33,165 nucleotides of DNA from Thermocaproicibacter sp036741535 (GTDB taxonomy: Bacteria > Bacillota > Clostridia > Oscillospirales > Acutalibacteraceae), in assembly GCA_036741535.1 (NCBI GenBank), contig DAINSB010000005.1, positions 1 to 33,165 on the forward strand. Direction: 5' to 3'. Positions 1-7,965 of this stretch are shown one piece after another. The position numbers and the translations under genes are program-made. The first letter of the stretch is position 1. Each line of letters starts with the position of its first letter. Under the pieces are notes generated by a model. The model had not been told where the DNA came from. It saw only the letters and a list, made by a program, of their open reading frames with translations, and did no database searches.

Positions 1-89
1 AAAGTAAAATTCCTTATCGGAACGAGTGGGGCTACAGCAACAAGGTCCTCGACCTCATCGCCCATATGTACAAGGTCGACCACGCCTGA
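1..89 (+). CDS. C-terminal end of an unrecognised protein (partial)
   Basis: The reading frame beginning at base 3 is open from the window edge to a TGA at 87-89. It encodes about 28 residues ending in NKVLDLIAHMYKVDHA, a well-formed amphipathic helix, which looks like a real C-terminus rather than random translation. A rho-independent terminator follows about 30 bases later, which fits the end of a rightward transcription unit. I do not recognise the family from this short tail, so no function is offered. Confidence 0.5.
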   Translation, partial: SKIPYRNEWGYSNKVLDLIAHMYKVDHA

Positions 90-117
90 ATCGTGATTTT
101 CCCTTTTGTTGGACGAC

Positions 118-156
118 AAAGCGCTCCCTTCCGGAAAACCGGAGAGGAGCGCTTTT
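118..156 (+). terminator. Intrinsic terminator, possibly bidirectional
   Basis: AAAGCGCTCC at 118-127 pairs with GGAGCGCTTT, with an inner CCGG/CCGG stem closed by an AAAA loop, and the sequence continues into TTTTCGTCTT. It lies between the end of the rightward partial gene and the end of the leftward glnS gene. The A run on the left side would also serve the leftward transcript. Confidence 0.8.
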
Positions 157-221
157 CGTCTTGCGGGAGTTACGGGGGTTGGGGTTCTATTGTCTGCGGG
201 GAGGAAGCAAAGCACCTCACG

Positions 222-247
222 GCGCCTACGGCGGACCACAACTACGG
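222..247 (+). repeat. Dispersed repeat, copy 1 of 3
   Basis: The 26-base core starts GCGCCTACGGCGG and ends in CTACGG. It differs by one base from the reverse-strand copy at 23355-23380 and closely resembles a third copy at 29427-29451. It sits just past the 3' end of glnS in non-coding DNA. All three copies lie at or immediately beyond gene ends. Confidence 0.7.
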
Positions 248-282
248 TTTTGGGTCGCCTTCCGTCGGCGCGCTCCGCGCGG

Positions 283-1941
<1,659 letters not shown>

Positions 1942-1957
1942 TTTGCAGGCTCCTTAA

Positions 1958-1985
1958 TTAGAGGTTGGGTGTTGGAGGTTAGAAG
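1958..1985. repeat. Four-unit heptamer tandem repeat
   Basis: TTAGAGG, TTGGGTG, TTGGAGG and TTAGAAG follow one another with a 7-base period, just upstream of the glnS ribosome binding site (on the minus strand: CTTCTAA, CCTCCAA, CACCCAA, CCTCTAA). The units are imperfect but keep the TTRG-G pattern. It lies in the gltX-glnS spacer. Confidence 0.6.
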
Positions 1986-2040
1986 GGCAGGCTCGTGATC
2001 GGTGCCGAAGCCGGAGGACATTCCCCCAGATGCGTTTCCC

Positions 2041-2071
2041 CCTGCGGGAGCAATGCCTTGGACTGTCCGGG
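2041..2071 (+). repeat. Short element shared with the candidate small RNA at 22011-22150
   Basis: The 31 bases beginning CCTGCGGGAGCA and ending GACTGTCCGGG match the minus strand at 22061-22031 at about 26 of 31 positions. The two ends are identical over 12 and 11 bases. Weaker similarity extends upstream (ATGCGTTTCC against TACGCCTAAC). It lies in the gltX-glnS spacer in the opposite orientation to those genes. It may be a degraded or divergent copy of an RNA gene or of a dispersed element. Confidence 0.5.
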
Positions 2072-2120
2072 GGCGGCAAGCCTTCGGTTCCCTCCAGGCT
2101 ATGCGCCCGTGCGTGCAGGC

Positions 2121-3599
2121 TCAGCCTGCCGGCGGCACGCCGCCAAGTTTGAGGAGTCCCAGATTCAGCCGGCGCAGGGACTCTTTTTTCCCGAGGATGC
2201 AGAGGATCTCGAACGCGCCGCCGGGCGTCACGGGGAGGCCGGAGGCGGCGATGCGGACCGGCCACAGCAGGGTGCCGTTTTTCACGCCGAGCCGCTGCAC
2301 GAGCCCCGTCATGGCGCTGCGGATGCCGGCCAGGCTCCAGTCCGCGAGATCCTGAAGGACCGGGATCGAGGCCCTGAGCATGTCTGCGGAATTCTCGAGG
2401 TTCGTCTTGCTCTTTTTATTGACGAACGCCTCGCGGGAATAGTCCGGCAGCTCGCGGAAAAACGACAGCATGTCCGGAATCTCCGTCAGCTTCGTCACCC
2501 GCGGCTGCAAAATGGAGGCCAGCACGTCCCACGGGCGCTCCCCCTGCGGAAAAACCGAGCGGAAACAGGGCATTGCCCGGCGGATGAACTCCTCCTGCGG
2601 CATGGCGCGCAGGTATTCGCCGTTCATCCACTGCAGCTTTTCGTAGTCGAAAACGGCGGGGGATTTGCTGATGCCGTCGATGGAAAAGGCTTCGACGAGC
2701 TCCGGCAGCGTGAAGATCTCGCGGTTGTCCTTGGGGCACCAGCCCAGCAGGGCTATGTAGTTGACGATGACCTCCGGCAGGTATCCTTCCGCGACGAGGT
2801 CCTCGAAACCGGTCGAGCCGTGGCGCTTGCTCAGTTTCGACACGCTGCCGTCGTCGTTCTTGCCCATGATGAGCGGCAGGTGCACATAGACCGGCACCTC
2901 CCACCCGAACGCCTCATACAGCAGTTTGTATTTCGGCGTCGAGGTCAGGTATTCGCTGCCGCGCACGACATGGGTGATCTCCATCAGATGGTCGTCAACG
3001 ACGTTCGCGAAATTGTAGGTCGGGAATCCGTCGGACTTGAGGAGGATCTGGTCCTCCAGCTCTTTGTTCTCGATCGTGATGGGCCCGTAGACCACGTCGT
3101 CGAAGGTCGTGGAGCCTTCGAGCGGCATTTTCTGCCGGATGACGTGGGGCGTCCCCGCCGCAAGCAGCCGGTCGACCTCCTTCTTCGGCAGGTCGCGGCA
3201 GTGCCGGTCGTAGCCCCCGCCGTTTTCCGGTTTGGTCTCGTGGAGCCGCTCCAGCCGCTCCTTGGTGCAGAAGCAATAGTAGGCCTTGCCTTCCGCCACG
3301 AGCTGCTCCGCGTATTTTTTGTAGATTTCCCTGCGCTCGCTCTGCACGTAGGGCCCGTAGTCGCCGCCGATGTCCGGCCCCTCGTCGTGCGTGAGGCCCA
3401 CCTCGCGGAGCGTGCGGTAGATGGTATCCACCGCCCCCGGGACCAGGCGTTCCCGGTCGGTGTCCTCGATGCGGAGGATAAAGTCGCCTTCGTTTGATTT
3501 TGCGATCAGATATTCAAACAGTGCCGTCCGCAGGTTGCCCACGTGCATGAAGCCCGTCGGGCTGGGGGCGAACCTGGTCCTCACCTTCCGCTGTGTCAA
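2121..3599 (-). CDS. gltX: Glutamyl-tRNA synthetase
   Basis: The 492-residue class I aminoacyl-tRNA synthetase has the expected length for bacterial GluRS. The HIGH-type motif is APSPTGFMHVGNLRTALF near residues 11-28, and the KMSKS-type motif is KLSKRHGS. The segment YYCFC close to residue 107 belongs to the zinc-binding or connective region. The helical C-terminal anticodon-binding domain is present (EEFIRRAMPCF onward). I take the TTG at 3599 as the start because AGGAGGGG lies 5 bases upstream and FAPSPTG is then at the usual distance from the N-terminus. It is transcribed leftward from a promoter at 3676-3704, with glnS downstream. I looked for a T-box leader (the GGGTGGNACCGCG signature) and did not see one. 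Confidence 0.97.
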   Translation of the reverse strand: MTQRKVRTRFAPSPTGFMHVGNLRTALFEYLIAKSNEGDFILRIEDTDRERLVPGAVDTIYRTLREVGLTHDEGPDIGGDYGPYVQSERREIYKKYAEQLVAEGKAYYCFCTKERLERLHETKPENGGGYDRHCRDLPKKEVDRLLAAGTPHVIRQKMPLEGSTTFDDVVYGPITIENKELEDQILLKSDGFPTYNFANVVDDHLMEITHVVRGSEYLTSTPKYKLLYEAFGWEVPVYVHLPLIMGKNDDGSVSKLSKRHGSTGFEDLVAEGYLPEVIVNYIALLGWCPKDNREIFTLPELVEAFSIDGISKSPAVFDYEKLQWMNGEYLRAMPQEEFIRRAMPCFRSVFPQGERPWDVLASILQPRVTKLTEIPDMLSFFRELPDYSREAFVNKKSKTNLENSADMLRASIPVLQDLADWSLAGIRSAMTGLVQRLGVKNGTLLWPVRIAASGLPVTPGGAFEILCILGKKESLRRLNLGLLKLGGVPPAG

Positions 3600-3675
3600 T
3601 CGAACCCCTCCTGAAAATAAAATAGGATGCCGCGGCCGAAGAGCATTCGTTCCCTCGCTGCGGCTGATACCTCAG

Positions 3676-3704
3676 ATTATAGCAAAATCCGGCCGGATAA
3701 TCAA
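3676..3704 (-). promoter_or_regulatory. Sigma-A promoter of gltX
   Basis: On the minus strand TTGATT (3704-3699) is followed after 17 bases by a perfect TATAAT (3681-3676). The start codon of gltX is about 75 bases downstream. The -35 hexamer overlaps the stop codon of the upstream VanY-type gene, so gltX can be transcribed independently of it. Confidence 0.8.
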
Positions 3705-4474
3705 TTCGCGGCCGCCGTTTTTTGCAGGGATTGCAGATATTCCTCCAGACACTGGCCGGAAGTTTTCATCGCCGCGGCGTTTTTCGCGCCCACGAACCGG
3801 TAATGCCACGGCTCGTATTTGATTTGGGTGATCGCCTGCTTGTCCTTCGGATAACGCAGGATGAAGCCGTATTCCTGCGCGTGCGCGTCGAGCCAGCGGA
3901 AGGCCGGCGTCTTGTCGAAATCGTCGCGCACGCCGTTGAGGTCCAGCGCGAGGCCCGTGGCGTGCTCGCTGTGTCCGGGAAGCGCGACGGAGCGTTCCGC
4001 ATAGGCTGTCGCCGCGGAATCCGTGCCGTACGTTTTCCGGTAGAGCGCGACCTCGCGCTCGAACAGGGAGCTCTGATACTCGTCGCTGCGGTAGCCGGAG
4101 GAGATCCACAGCGAGATGCCGTCCTTTGCCGCCGCGGCGTGCATGGCGGTGTAAGGCCCTTTGACGCTCGCGTCCATTTCGATGCCGAAAGCGGTCACGA
4201 GGTCCGGCTTGTACCAGTCCGGCAGCTTCGCGGCCGGGCTGACCAGCACCAGCGAGCGGTCCCGGGCTTTGAGCGAAGAGCCGGTTCCGGATGCGGTCGA
4301 GGAAGCGTTGCTGCCGGTCCCGGATGCGGCGGACGAAAGCGGCGGGCTCTGCGCCGGCAGCGGTTTCCCGCCGGAGGCCGAAAGCAAAAGATAACTGCAG
4401 GCCGCCGTACAGGCGGCAAGGGCGACAAGCGCCGATACGGCTTGCAGAAAACCGCGCGGATTCCGATTTCCCAT
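3701..4474 (-). CDS. VanY-type D-alanyl-D-alanine carboxypeptidase (peptidase M15B)
   Basis: The protein trims the terminal D-Ala from peptidoglycan stem peptides outside the membrane. It shows the M15B zinc-site signatures in order: SGYRSDEYQ, then GHSEHATGLALDL (zinc His and Asp), then EPWHYRFVG (catalytic Glu and third zinc ligand). The N-terminus has a hydrophobic segment (about residues 10-30) containing LAAC, which could be a lipobox, followed by a Ser/Thr/Ala/Gly-rich linker. I prefer the ATG at 4474 because GGGGGGAAG lies a few bases upstream. A TTG at 4504 would add 10 residues without a better binding site. Length 257 residues. Plain VanY carboxypeptidases are common housekeeping enzymes in Clostridia, and no van resistance genes are visible nearby. 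Confidence 0.9.
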   Translation of the reverse strand: MGNRNPRGFLQAVSALVALAACTAACSYLLLSASGGKPLPAQSPPLSSAASGTGSNASSTASGTGSSLKARDRSLVLVSPAAKLPDWYKPDLVTAFGIEMDASVKGPYTAMHAAAAKDGISLWISSGYRSDEYQSSLFEREVALYRKTYGTDSAATAYAERSVALPGHSEHATGLALDLNGVRDDFDKTPAFRWLDAHAQEYGFILRYPKDKQAITQIKYEPWHYRFVGAKNAAAMKTSGQCLEEYLQSLQKTAAAN

Positions 4475-4556
4475 TCTGAATCTTCCCCCCGGAATTTTGT
4501 TCAAGGTTAGTATGGGGGGAAATCGCGCGATTCATTCGGGAAAAGGACCGGCCATT

Positions 4557-4780
4557 TTAAAATTTGCGGGCGGAGCCGTTCGTTTCGTTCAGGCGGACTG
4601 CGGTTCCGGAAGCCGTGACTATCAGCATGGTCCCGTCCGGGCCCGGTGTTTCATAGTCGGGCTTTACGCCGCCGACGGCGTCCGCCGAAGAAGTCGGTGA
4701 GGCCGGCGGCCAGATCCTTGACGAAATTGACGCCCGCGATGATGCCGAGGTAGGAAACGGGCCCTGAAAAAGTTTTGTCG
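4557..4780 (-). pseudogene. Remnant of a YbjQ/UPF0145-family gene, internally deleted
   Basis: Two pieces in different minus-strand frames together resemble the small YbjQ family (about 105 residues, function poorly defined, once called heavy-metal binding). Piece one (about 4768-4683) reads VSYLGIIAGVNFVKDLAAG then LTDFFGG, matching the family N-terminal half. Piece two (about 4680-4557, ending TAA) reads AVGGVKPDYETPGPDG then TMLIVTASGTAVRL, matching the family C-terminus. The roughly 30-35 residues that normally join them are missing and the frame shifts at a GC-rich GGCGG stretch. The family N-terminus upstream of VSYLG is also not recognisable. This is either a decayed gene or an assembly collapse. 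Confidence 0.75.
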
Positions 4781-4800
4781 TTCGCGTGCGGGGCGGCGGG

Positions 4801-4829
4801 TTGCAAAGTAGAAGCGGGCGGTTTAAAAT
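4801..4829 (+). promoter_or_regulatory. Probable sigma-A promoter of the serine deaminase operon
   Basis: TTGCAA at 4801-4806 and TAAAAT at 4824-4829 are separated by exactly 17 bases, reading toward sdaAB. Transcription from here would give a leader of about 240 bases. The site lies at the 5' edge of the leftward YbjQ remnant. Confidence 0.55.
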
Positions 4830-4835
4830 AAGACA

Positions 4836-5079
4836 GGCGGCGTGTTGTCGGGCGCGCGGTACCTTCCACGCCTGCGGTTCCCGCCGGAAGGAATATAGGT
4901 TCCCCGCACGGGGAACGCTCTTTCCGGGCCCTTCCGTAAATCTCATGCGTCCGGTCTGCGGGGGTATCGAATGCCCTTGCGGGGGACAGGCGGGGTGACC
5001 TCTCCTGCCGGAACCAACTGATTTTTCCCTGCGCTGGCCGGCGGGGCCTGGGAGCGGACGCAGTCCGCGGGAGGATCTT
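4836..5079 (+). other. Long GC-rich leader of sdaAB with stable hairpins
   Basis: No gene is supported here. The DNA holds an almost perfect palindrome GTTCCCCGCACGGGGAAC at 4899-4916, preceded by CCTTCC/GGAAGG arms. A second possible stem nearer the gene pairs CCTGCCGG with CCGGCGGG across a spacer containing ATTTTT. I could not match it to glycine, SAM, cobalamin, ZTP, TPP or T-box consensus elements by eye. Confidence 0.4.
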
Positions 5080-5742
5080 ATGGGTATTTTCGACATTATG
5101 GGCCCCGTCATGGTGGGACCTTCGAGCTCTCATACGGCGGGCGCGGTGCGCATCGGCTACATGACCCGCAAGCTGCTCGGCGGGCAGCCCGTTTCCGCCG
5201 AGCTGCTGCTGCACGGCTCCTTTGCGGCCACCGGGGCGGGCCACGGCACCGACCGGGCGCTGGTCGCCGGCCTTCTCGGCATGAAGCCGGACGACGAGCG
5301 CATCCCGCGGAGCTTCGAGCTGGCGAAACAGCAGAACATGACCGTCAAGGTCGGAACGGTGTCGCTCCGCAACGTCCATCCGAACACCGTGCTGCTGAAG
5401 GTCAAAGGCGCCGGCGGGCGGGAGCTCACGGTGGAGGCTTCGTCGCTCGGCGGGGGAAGGATCAAGATCTGCCGCCTCGACGGCATCGAGACGAATTTTT
5501 CGGGCGATTCTCCTACGCTTGTGGTGCACAATCTCGACCAGCCCGGGCATGTGTCGGAAGTGACGACCCTGCTCGCGCAGTACGGGGTCAATATCGCCAC
5601 CATGCAGCTTTACCGGAACGTCCGGGGCGGGTACGCCGTGATGGTGCTGGAGTGCGACCAGCCGATCCCCGCGGCTCCGCTCAAGTCGCTCGCGAAGATG
5701 CCGGGCATCCTCAAAATCACGTATCTCAATCTGGATCAGTGA
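5080..5742 (+). CDS. sdaAB: L-serine ammonia-lyase (iron-sulfur), beta subunit
   Basis: With SdaAA this subunit converts L-serine to pyruvate and ammonia. The 220-residue protein starts with the family hallmark IFDIMGPVMVGPSSSHTAGA, then HGSFAATGAGHGTDRAL, and ends in an ACT domain (about residues 148-220, VHNLDQPGHVSEVTTLLAQ). ACT domains commonly bind amino acids, so serine or another amino acid may act on it allosterically; that is inference. The ATG at 5080 has GGGAGG about 6 bases upstream. It is followed 16 bases later by sdaAA. Both belong to the two-subunit type of enzyme usual in Firmicutes. Confidence 0.95.
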   Translation: MGIFDIMGPVMVGPSSSHTAGAVRIGYMTRKLLGGQPVSAELLLHGSFAATGAGHGTDRALVAGLLGMKPDDERIPRSFELAKQQNMTVKVGTVSLRNVHPNTVLLKVKGAGGRELTVEASSLGGGRIKICRLDGIETNFSGDSPTLVVHNLDQPGHVSEVTTLLAQYGVNIATMQLYRNVRGGYAVMVLECDQPIPAAPLKSLAKMPGILKITYLNLDQ

Positions 5743-5758
5743 AAGGAGCTTTTTCATC

Positions 5759-6711
5759 ATGGCTTTTACATCCGTCGCCGACCTGCTAAAAGCGGCGCAA
5801 CAGCAAAACCTGCCGCTGTGGGAAGCGGTCCTGAACGACGACTGCGCCGATCGGGGGGTCGCTCGCGACGCCTCCTTCCGCCAGATGGCGACGTTTTGGG
5901 AGGCGATGAAGGATGCGAGCCGCCATTACAGCGCGCAGGCCCGGTCGGCCAGCGGCCTTGTCGGCGGGGACGGGGAGAAGATGCTTTGGTTTGCCGAGGA
6001 GGGGAATTCCGTCGGAGGGGCGTTCCTGGGCAGGATCGCCGCCGAGGCGCTGCGCATGGGGGAGAGCAACGCCTGCATGAAGCGGATCGTCGCCGCGCCG
6101 ACGGCGGGTTCCTGCGGCGTGTTGCCCGCGGTGCTGATCCCGCTTGCCGAGCGGGAGGGCCTGCCGGATGAGACGGTCGTCCGCGCCCTGTTCGTCGCGG
6201 CGGGGNNNNNNNNNNCAAAAACGGCACCGGCGACGAAGAGGTCGTCGCGGCGCTGTTCGTCGCGGCGGGATTCGGCCAGGTCATCGCGGCGCGGGCGTCG
6301 ATCTCCGGCGCGGAAGGGGGCTGCCAGGCGGAGATCGGCTCGGCCTCCGCGATGGCCGCGGCGACGCTGGTGAGCATAAAAAAAGGCACTTCGCAGATGA
6401 GTGCCCACGCGTGCGCCATGGCCCTGATGAATCTGCTCGGGCTGGTCTGCGACCCGGTCGCCGGGCTCGTCGAGATCCCCTGCGTCAAGCGGAACGTGAT
6501 CGGCGCGGTCAATGCGGTCAGCTGCGCGGATATGGCGCTCGCGGGCATCGCCAGCGTGATCCCCGCCGACGAGGTGATCGACGCGATGCGCGACGTGGGG
6601 GAATCCATGCCCGCCGCCCTGCGCGAAACGGGGCGGGGCGGCCTTGCGGCGACTCCGACGGCCGTAAAAGCGGCCGGAATCCTCCGGGGGCAGAGCCCGC
6701 CGCTCGGCTGA
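5759..6711 (+). CDS. sdaAA: L-serine ammonia-lyase (iron-sulfur), alpha subunit, interrupted by an assembly gap
   Basis: The catalytic subunit carries the oxygen-sensitive 4Fe-4S cluster of serine dehydratase. Both halves are clear. 5759-6205 encodes the N-terminus with ACMKRIVAAPTAGSCGVLPA. 6217-6711 encodes ISGAEGGCQAEIGSASAM, VCDPVAGLVEIPCVKRNVIG and the conserved end. Ten Ns at 6206-6215 separate them and leave the halves in different frames. The left half ends in VVRALFVAAG, and the right half begins with an out-of-place VVAALFVAAG before continuing FGQVIAARAS. Family members have this segment once, so the gap duplicates about 17 codons. The gene is therefore probably intact in the organism. 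The start ATG at 5759 has AAGGAG upstream. Confidence 0.9.
6206..6215. other. Assembly gap (10 Ns) inside sdaAA
   Basis: Ten Ns mark a scaffold join. The protein sequence on either side is repeated rather than missing, so the true gap length is negative and the contigs should overlap here. Confidence 0.95.
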
Positions 6712-6715
6712 AGCC

Positions 6716-7063
6716 CTATGGATGCGCCTTCGGCGGAACGGGTTCCTGCCTGGAGGCGGAAAGATCGTGGTGGGGGTGGGCCTTCACGACGGCGGCGCCC
6801 TCGTAAATCGCCGTCAGGAGATCGACCTCAAACTGGTTGGAAAGCGTGTTGGCTTTTGCCAGCGCCCGGCCTTTCTCCGTCCTGACATATTTTGGCGTCA
6901 GCCTGTTCAGGGCATAGGTGGCAATATCCTCCTGGCAGAGCTTGCATTTGCAGCAGTCGAGGTCGTCGAGCACTTCCCCGAGCTTTTGGGTGACAAAGTC
7001 CTCCATCACATTTCGCATAATCTCAACAGCTTTCCCCAACATACGTTTCGCGGTTGCCTGCAC
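6716..7063 (-). CDS. ComFB-family protein
   Basis: The protein of up to 115 residues matches the late-competence ComFB family: an N-terminal helix ending in MRNVMEDFVTQKLGEVLDDL, then CCKCKLCQEDIATYALNRL and PKYVRTEKG, with a C-x-x-C pair typical of the family. In cyanobacteria some family members bind cyclic di-nucleotides. In Bacillus comFB lies in the comF operon but its role is unclear, so I assign no function. The GTG at 7063 is the longest start, but an in-frame ATG at 7042 is a good alternative; neither has a strong ribosome binding site. The C-terminal tail (about residues 95-115) is Pro-rich and not conserved. It converges with sdaAA, only 4 bases apart. Confidence 0.8.
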   Translation of the reverse strand: MQATAKRMLGKAVEIMRNVMEDFVTQKLGEVLDDLDCCKCKLCQEDIATYALNRLTPKYVRTEKGRALAKANTLSNQFEVDLLTAIYEGAAVVKAHPHHDLSASRQEPVPPKAHP

Positions 7064-7081
7064 CCGGCCGGACCCGGTTCC

Positions 7082-7110
7082 ACTATATCATTTGTCCCGG
7101 AAAAAGTAAA
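7082..7110 (-). promoter_or_regulatory. Sigma-A promoter of the ComFB-family gene
   Basis: On the minus strand TTTACT (7110-7105) and TATAGT (7087-7082) are 17 bases apart. The GTG start at 7063 would be only about a dozen bases from the transcription start. That favours either a very short leader or the internal ATG at 7042. Confidence 0.7.
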
Positions 7111-7130
7111 GATCTTGCGGGCGGAAAGGA

Positions 7131-7159
7131 TTGCATTCCCCCGGTTAATATGATATACT
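7131..7159 (+). promoter_or_regulatory. Sigma-A promoter of the tRNA-Met gene
   Basis: TTGCAT at 7131-7136 and TATACT at 7154-7159 are 17 bases apart. The mature tRNA begins at 7181, leaving about 15 bases of 5' leader for RNase P. It is divergent from the ComFB-gene promoter at 7082-7110. Confidence 0.8.
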
Positions 7160-7180
7160 TTGAAAGCTGTGGACGGATTC

Positions 7181-7234
7181 GGGCCATTAGCTCAGTTGGT
7201 TAGAGCAGCCGGCTCATAACCGGTCGGTCCGGGG
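7181..7234 (+). tRNA. tRNA-Met (anticodon CAT), 3' part lost in an N run
   Basis: The acceptor 5' strand GGGCCAT, D arm GCTC-AGTTGGTTA-GAGC, anticodon arm GCCGG-CTCATAA-CCGGT, variable loop and the first T-stem bases CGGGG are all present. The T loop, acceptor 3' strand and any CCA fall in the Ns from 7235. The anticodon CAT with a 5' G base is typical of elongator tRNA-Met. A CAT tRNA can also be tRNA-Ile2 after lysidine modification, which cannot be excluded from the bases visible here. Confidence 0.9.
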
Positions 7235-7300
7235 NNNNNNNNNNNNNNNNNNNNNNNNNNNNNNNNNNNNNNNNNNNNNNNNNNNNNNNNNNNNNNNNNN
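7235..7300. other. Assembly gap (66 Ns) at the 3' end of the tRNA gene
   Basis: Sixty-six Ns replace the last third of the tRNA and the start of the following spacer. Short direct repeats begin right at the far edge (7304), which may explain why the assembly broke. Confidence 0.95.
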
Positions 7301-7303
7301 AAC

Positions 7304-7325
7304 ATGCAAGTCAAAATGCAAGTCA
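7304..7325. repeat. Tandem 10-base direct repeat beside the gap
   Basis: ATGCAAGTCA occurs at 7304-7313 and again at 7316-7325 with a 12-base period, immediately after the N run. Further copies may lie within the gap. Confidence 0.6.
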
Positions 7326-7350
7326 TCCACAGAGTAAAGCGATAGGACAA

Positions 7351-7387
7351 AAAACAGGCTGCCGGCAATGAACCGGCAGCCTGTTTT
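7351..7387. terminator. Perfect 15-bp bidirectional intrinsic terminator
   Basis: AAAACAGGCTGCCGG (7351-7365) and CCGGCAGCCTGTTTT (7373-7387) form a perfect stem with a 7-base loop, with A runs on the left and T runs on the right. It probably ends the tRNA-Met transcript. Confidence 0.9.
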
Positions 7388-7421
7388 CGCGAGCAGATAT
7401 GTACAGGGGTACCGCCTGCAT

Positions 7422-7490
7422 CAGGGCGTTTATCGCACAACTTTAATAGGCCCGTGCACAGGTCTATGTATCCCCTTAATAAACGCCCTG
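7422..7490. repeat. Inverted repeat element with a nested palindrome
   Basis: CAGGGCGTTTAT (7422-7433) and ATAAACGCCCTG (7479-7490) are a perfect 12-bp inverted pair separated by 45 bases. A second imperfect inverted pair, ATAGGCC and GGTCTAT, lies inside around the central GTGCAC. CTGTCGACAG, a 10-base palindrome, overlaps the right arm. Either strand could fold into a long two-stem RNA, or the arms could be protein-binding sites. No coding sequence overlaps it. Confidence 0.6.
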
Positions 7491-7510
7491 TCGACAGTAT
7501 AGACGCCGCA

Positions 7511-7554
7511 GGATAAAAAATAGGTCGAAATATGGGATAAGGATAAAAAATAGG
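7511..7554. repeat. Direct repeats GGATAAAAAATAGG
   Basis: Two identical 14-base copies lie at 7511-7524 and 7541-7554. The second supplies the T run of the leftward terminator at 7552-7583. Confidence 0.6.
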
Positions 7555-7583
7555 GCATACCGGGAATTGCCCCGATATGCCCT
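7552..7583 (-). terminator. Intrinsic terminator of the holin-like gene
   Basis: AGGGCATA-C-CGGG (7552-7564) pairs with CCCG-A-TATGCCCT (7571-7583), with one mismatch and a 6-base loop. On the minus strand it is followed by a T run (ATTTTTTATCC). It lies just past the stop codon of the 7588-7965 gene. Confidence 0.8.
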
Positions 7584-7587
7584 CAAA

Positions 7588-7965
7588 CTATGCGTGCGGA
7601 ATTACTGTGTGTTCGTCCCGCTCTTGCTCTCTGTGCCCGTCTGTGGCGTGATCGCGGCGGGGGTGTTGTCCGTTACCGTCCGCGCCATCCTGCGGCTCTA
7701 CGGTCAGCGTAGGCGCTCCCGCGCTTGCCGCGTCGACAAGCCCCTCTCCGACGACGTAGGCCACGACGGAGCCCAGCGGCATGATCACGCCGCTGATCTG
7801 CTGCGTAGTGTTCGCGTCCACCTGAAACAGCGCCAGTACGCCGACAGAGAGACCGGCAAGTGCCAGCCAGAATTTCCGCTTTTTCCTTCCGGGGGATTCC
7901 CACGTTTTGTCCCCCCGCCGCTTCCGGAGCCGGGGGACTTGTTTGATTGTGCGAAATATTGTCAC
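7588..7965 (-). CDS. Small membrane protein, holin-like (unrecognised family)
   Basis: The 125-residue frame has a basic N-terminus (KKRKFW), a hydrophobic segment FWLALAGLSVGVLALF, a short loop, a second hydrophobic segment SGVIMPLGSVVAYVVGEGLVDAA, and a long polar tail rich in His, Asp and Glu. A two-segment layout with charged tail is seen in phage holins, but I do not recognise the family. The best start is a GTG at 7963-7965 with no visible ribosome binding site, and an in-frame stop lies two codons upstream. The true start is therefore uncertain and the gene could be 5'-decayed. It has its own terminator at 7552-7583, which supports real transcription. Confidence 0.5.
   Translation of the reverse strand: MTIFRTIKQVPRLRKRRGDKTWESPGRKKRKFWLALAGLSVGVLALFQVDANTTQQISGVIMPLGSVVAYVVGEGLVDAASAGAPTLTVEPQDGADGNGQHPRRDHATDGHREQERDEHTVIPHA

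Noticed and set aside
3600..3676. Possible T-box leader upstream of gltX
   Set aside because: No T-box GGGTGGNACCGCG sequence and no clean terminator/antiterminator pair; only a weak hairpin is present.
3701..4474. Vancomycin-resistance carboxypeptidase
   Set aside because: VanY-like D,D-carboxypeptidases are common housekeeping enzymes, and no VanH/VanA/VanX or VanRS genes are in the window.
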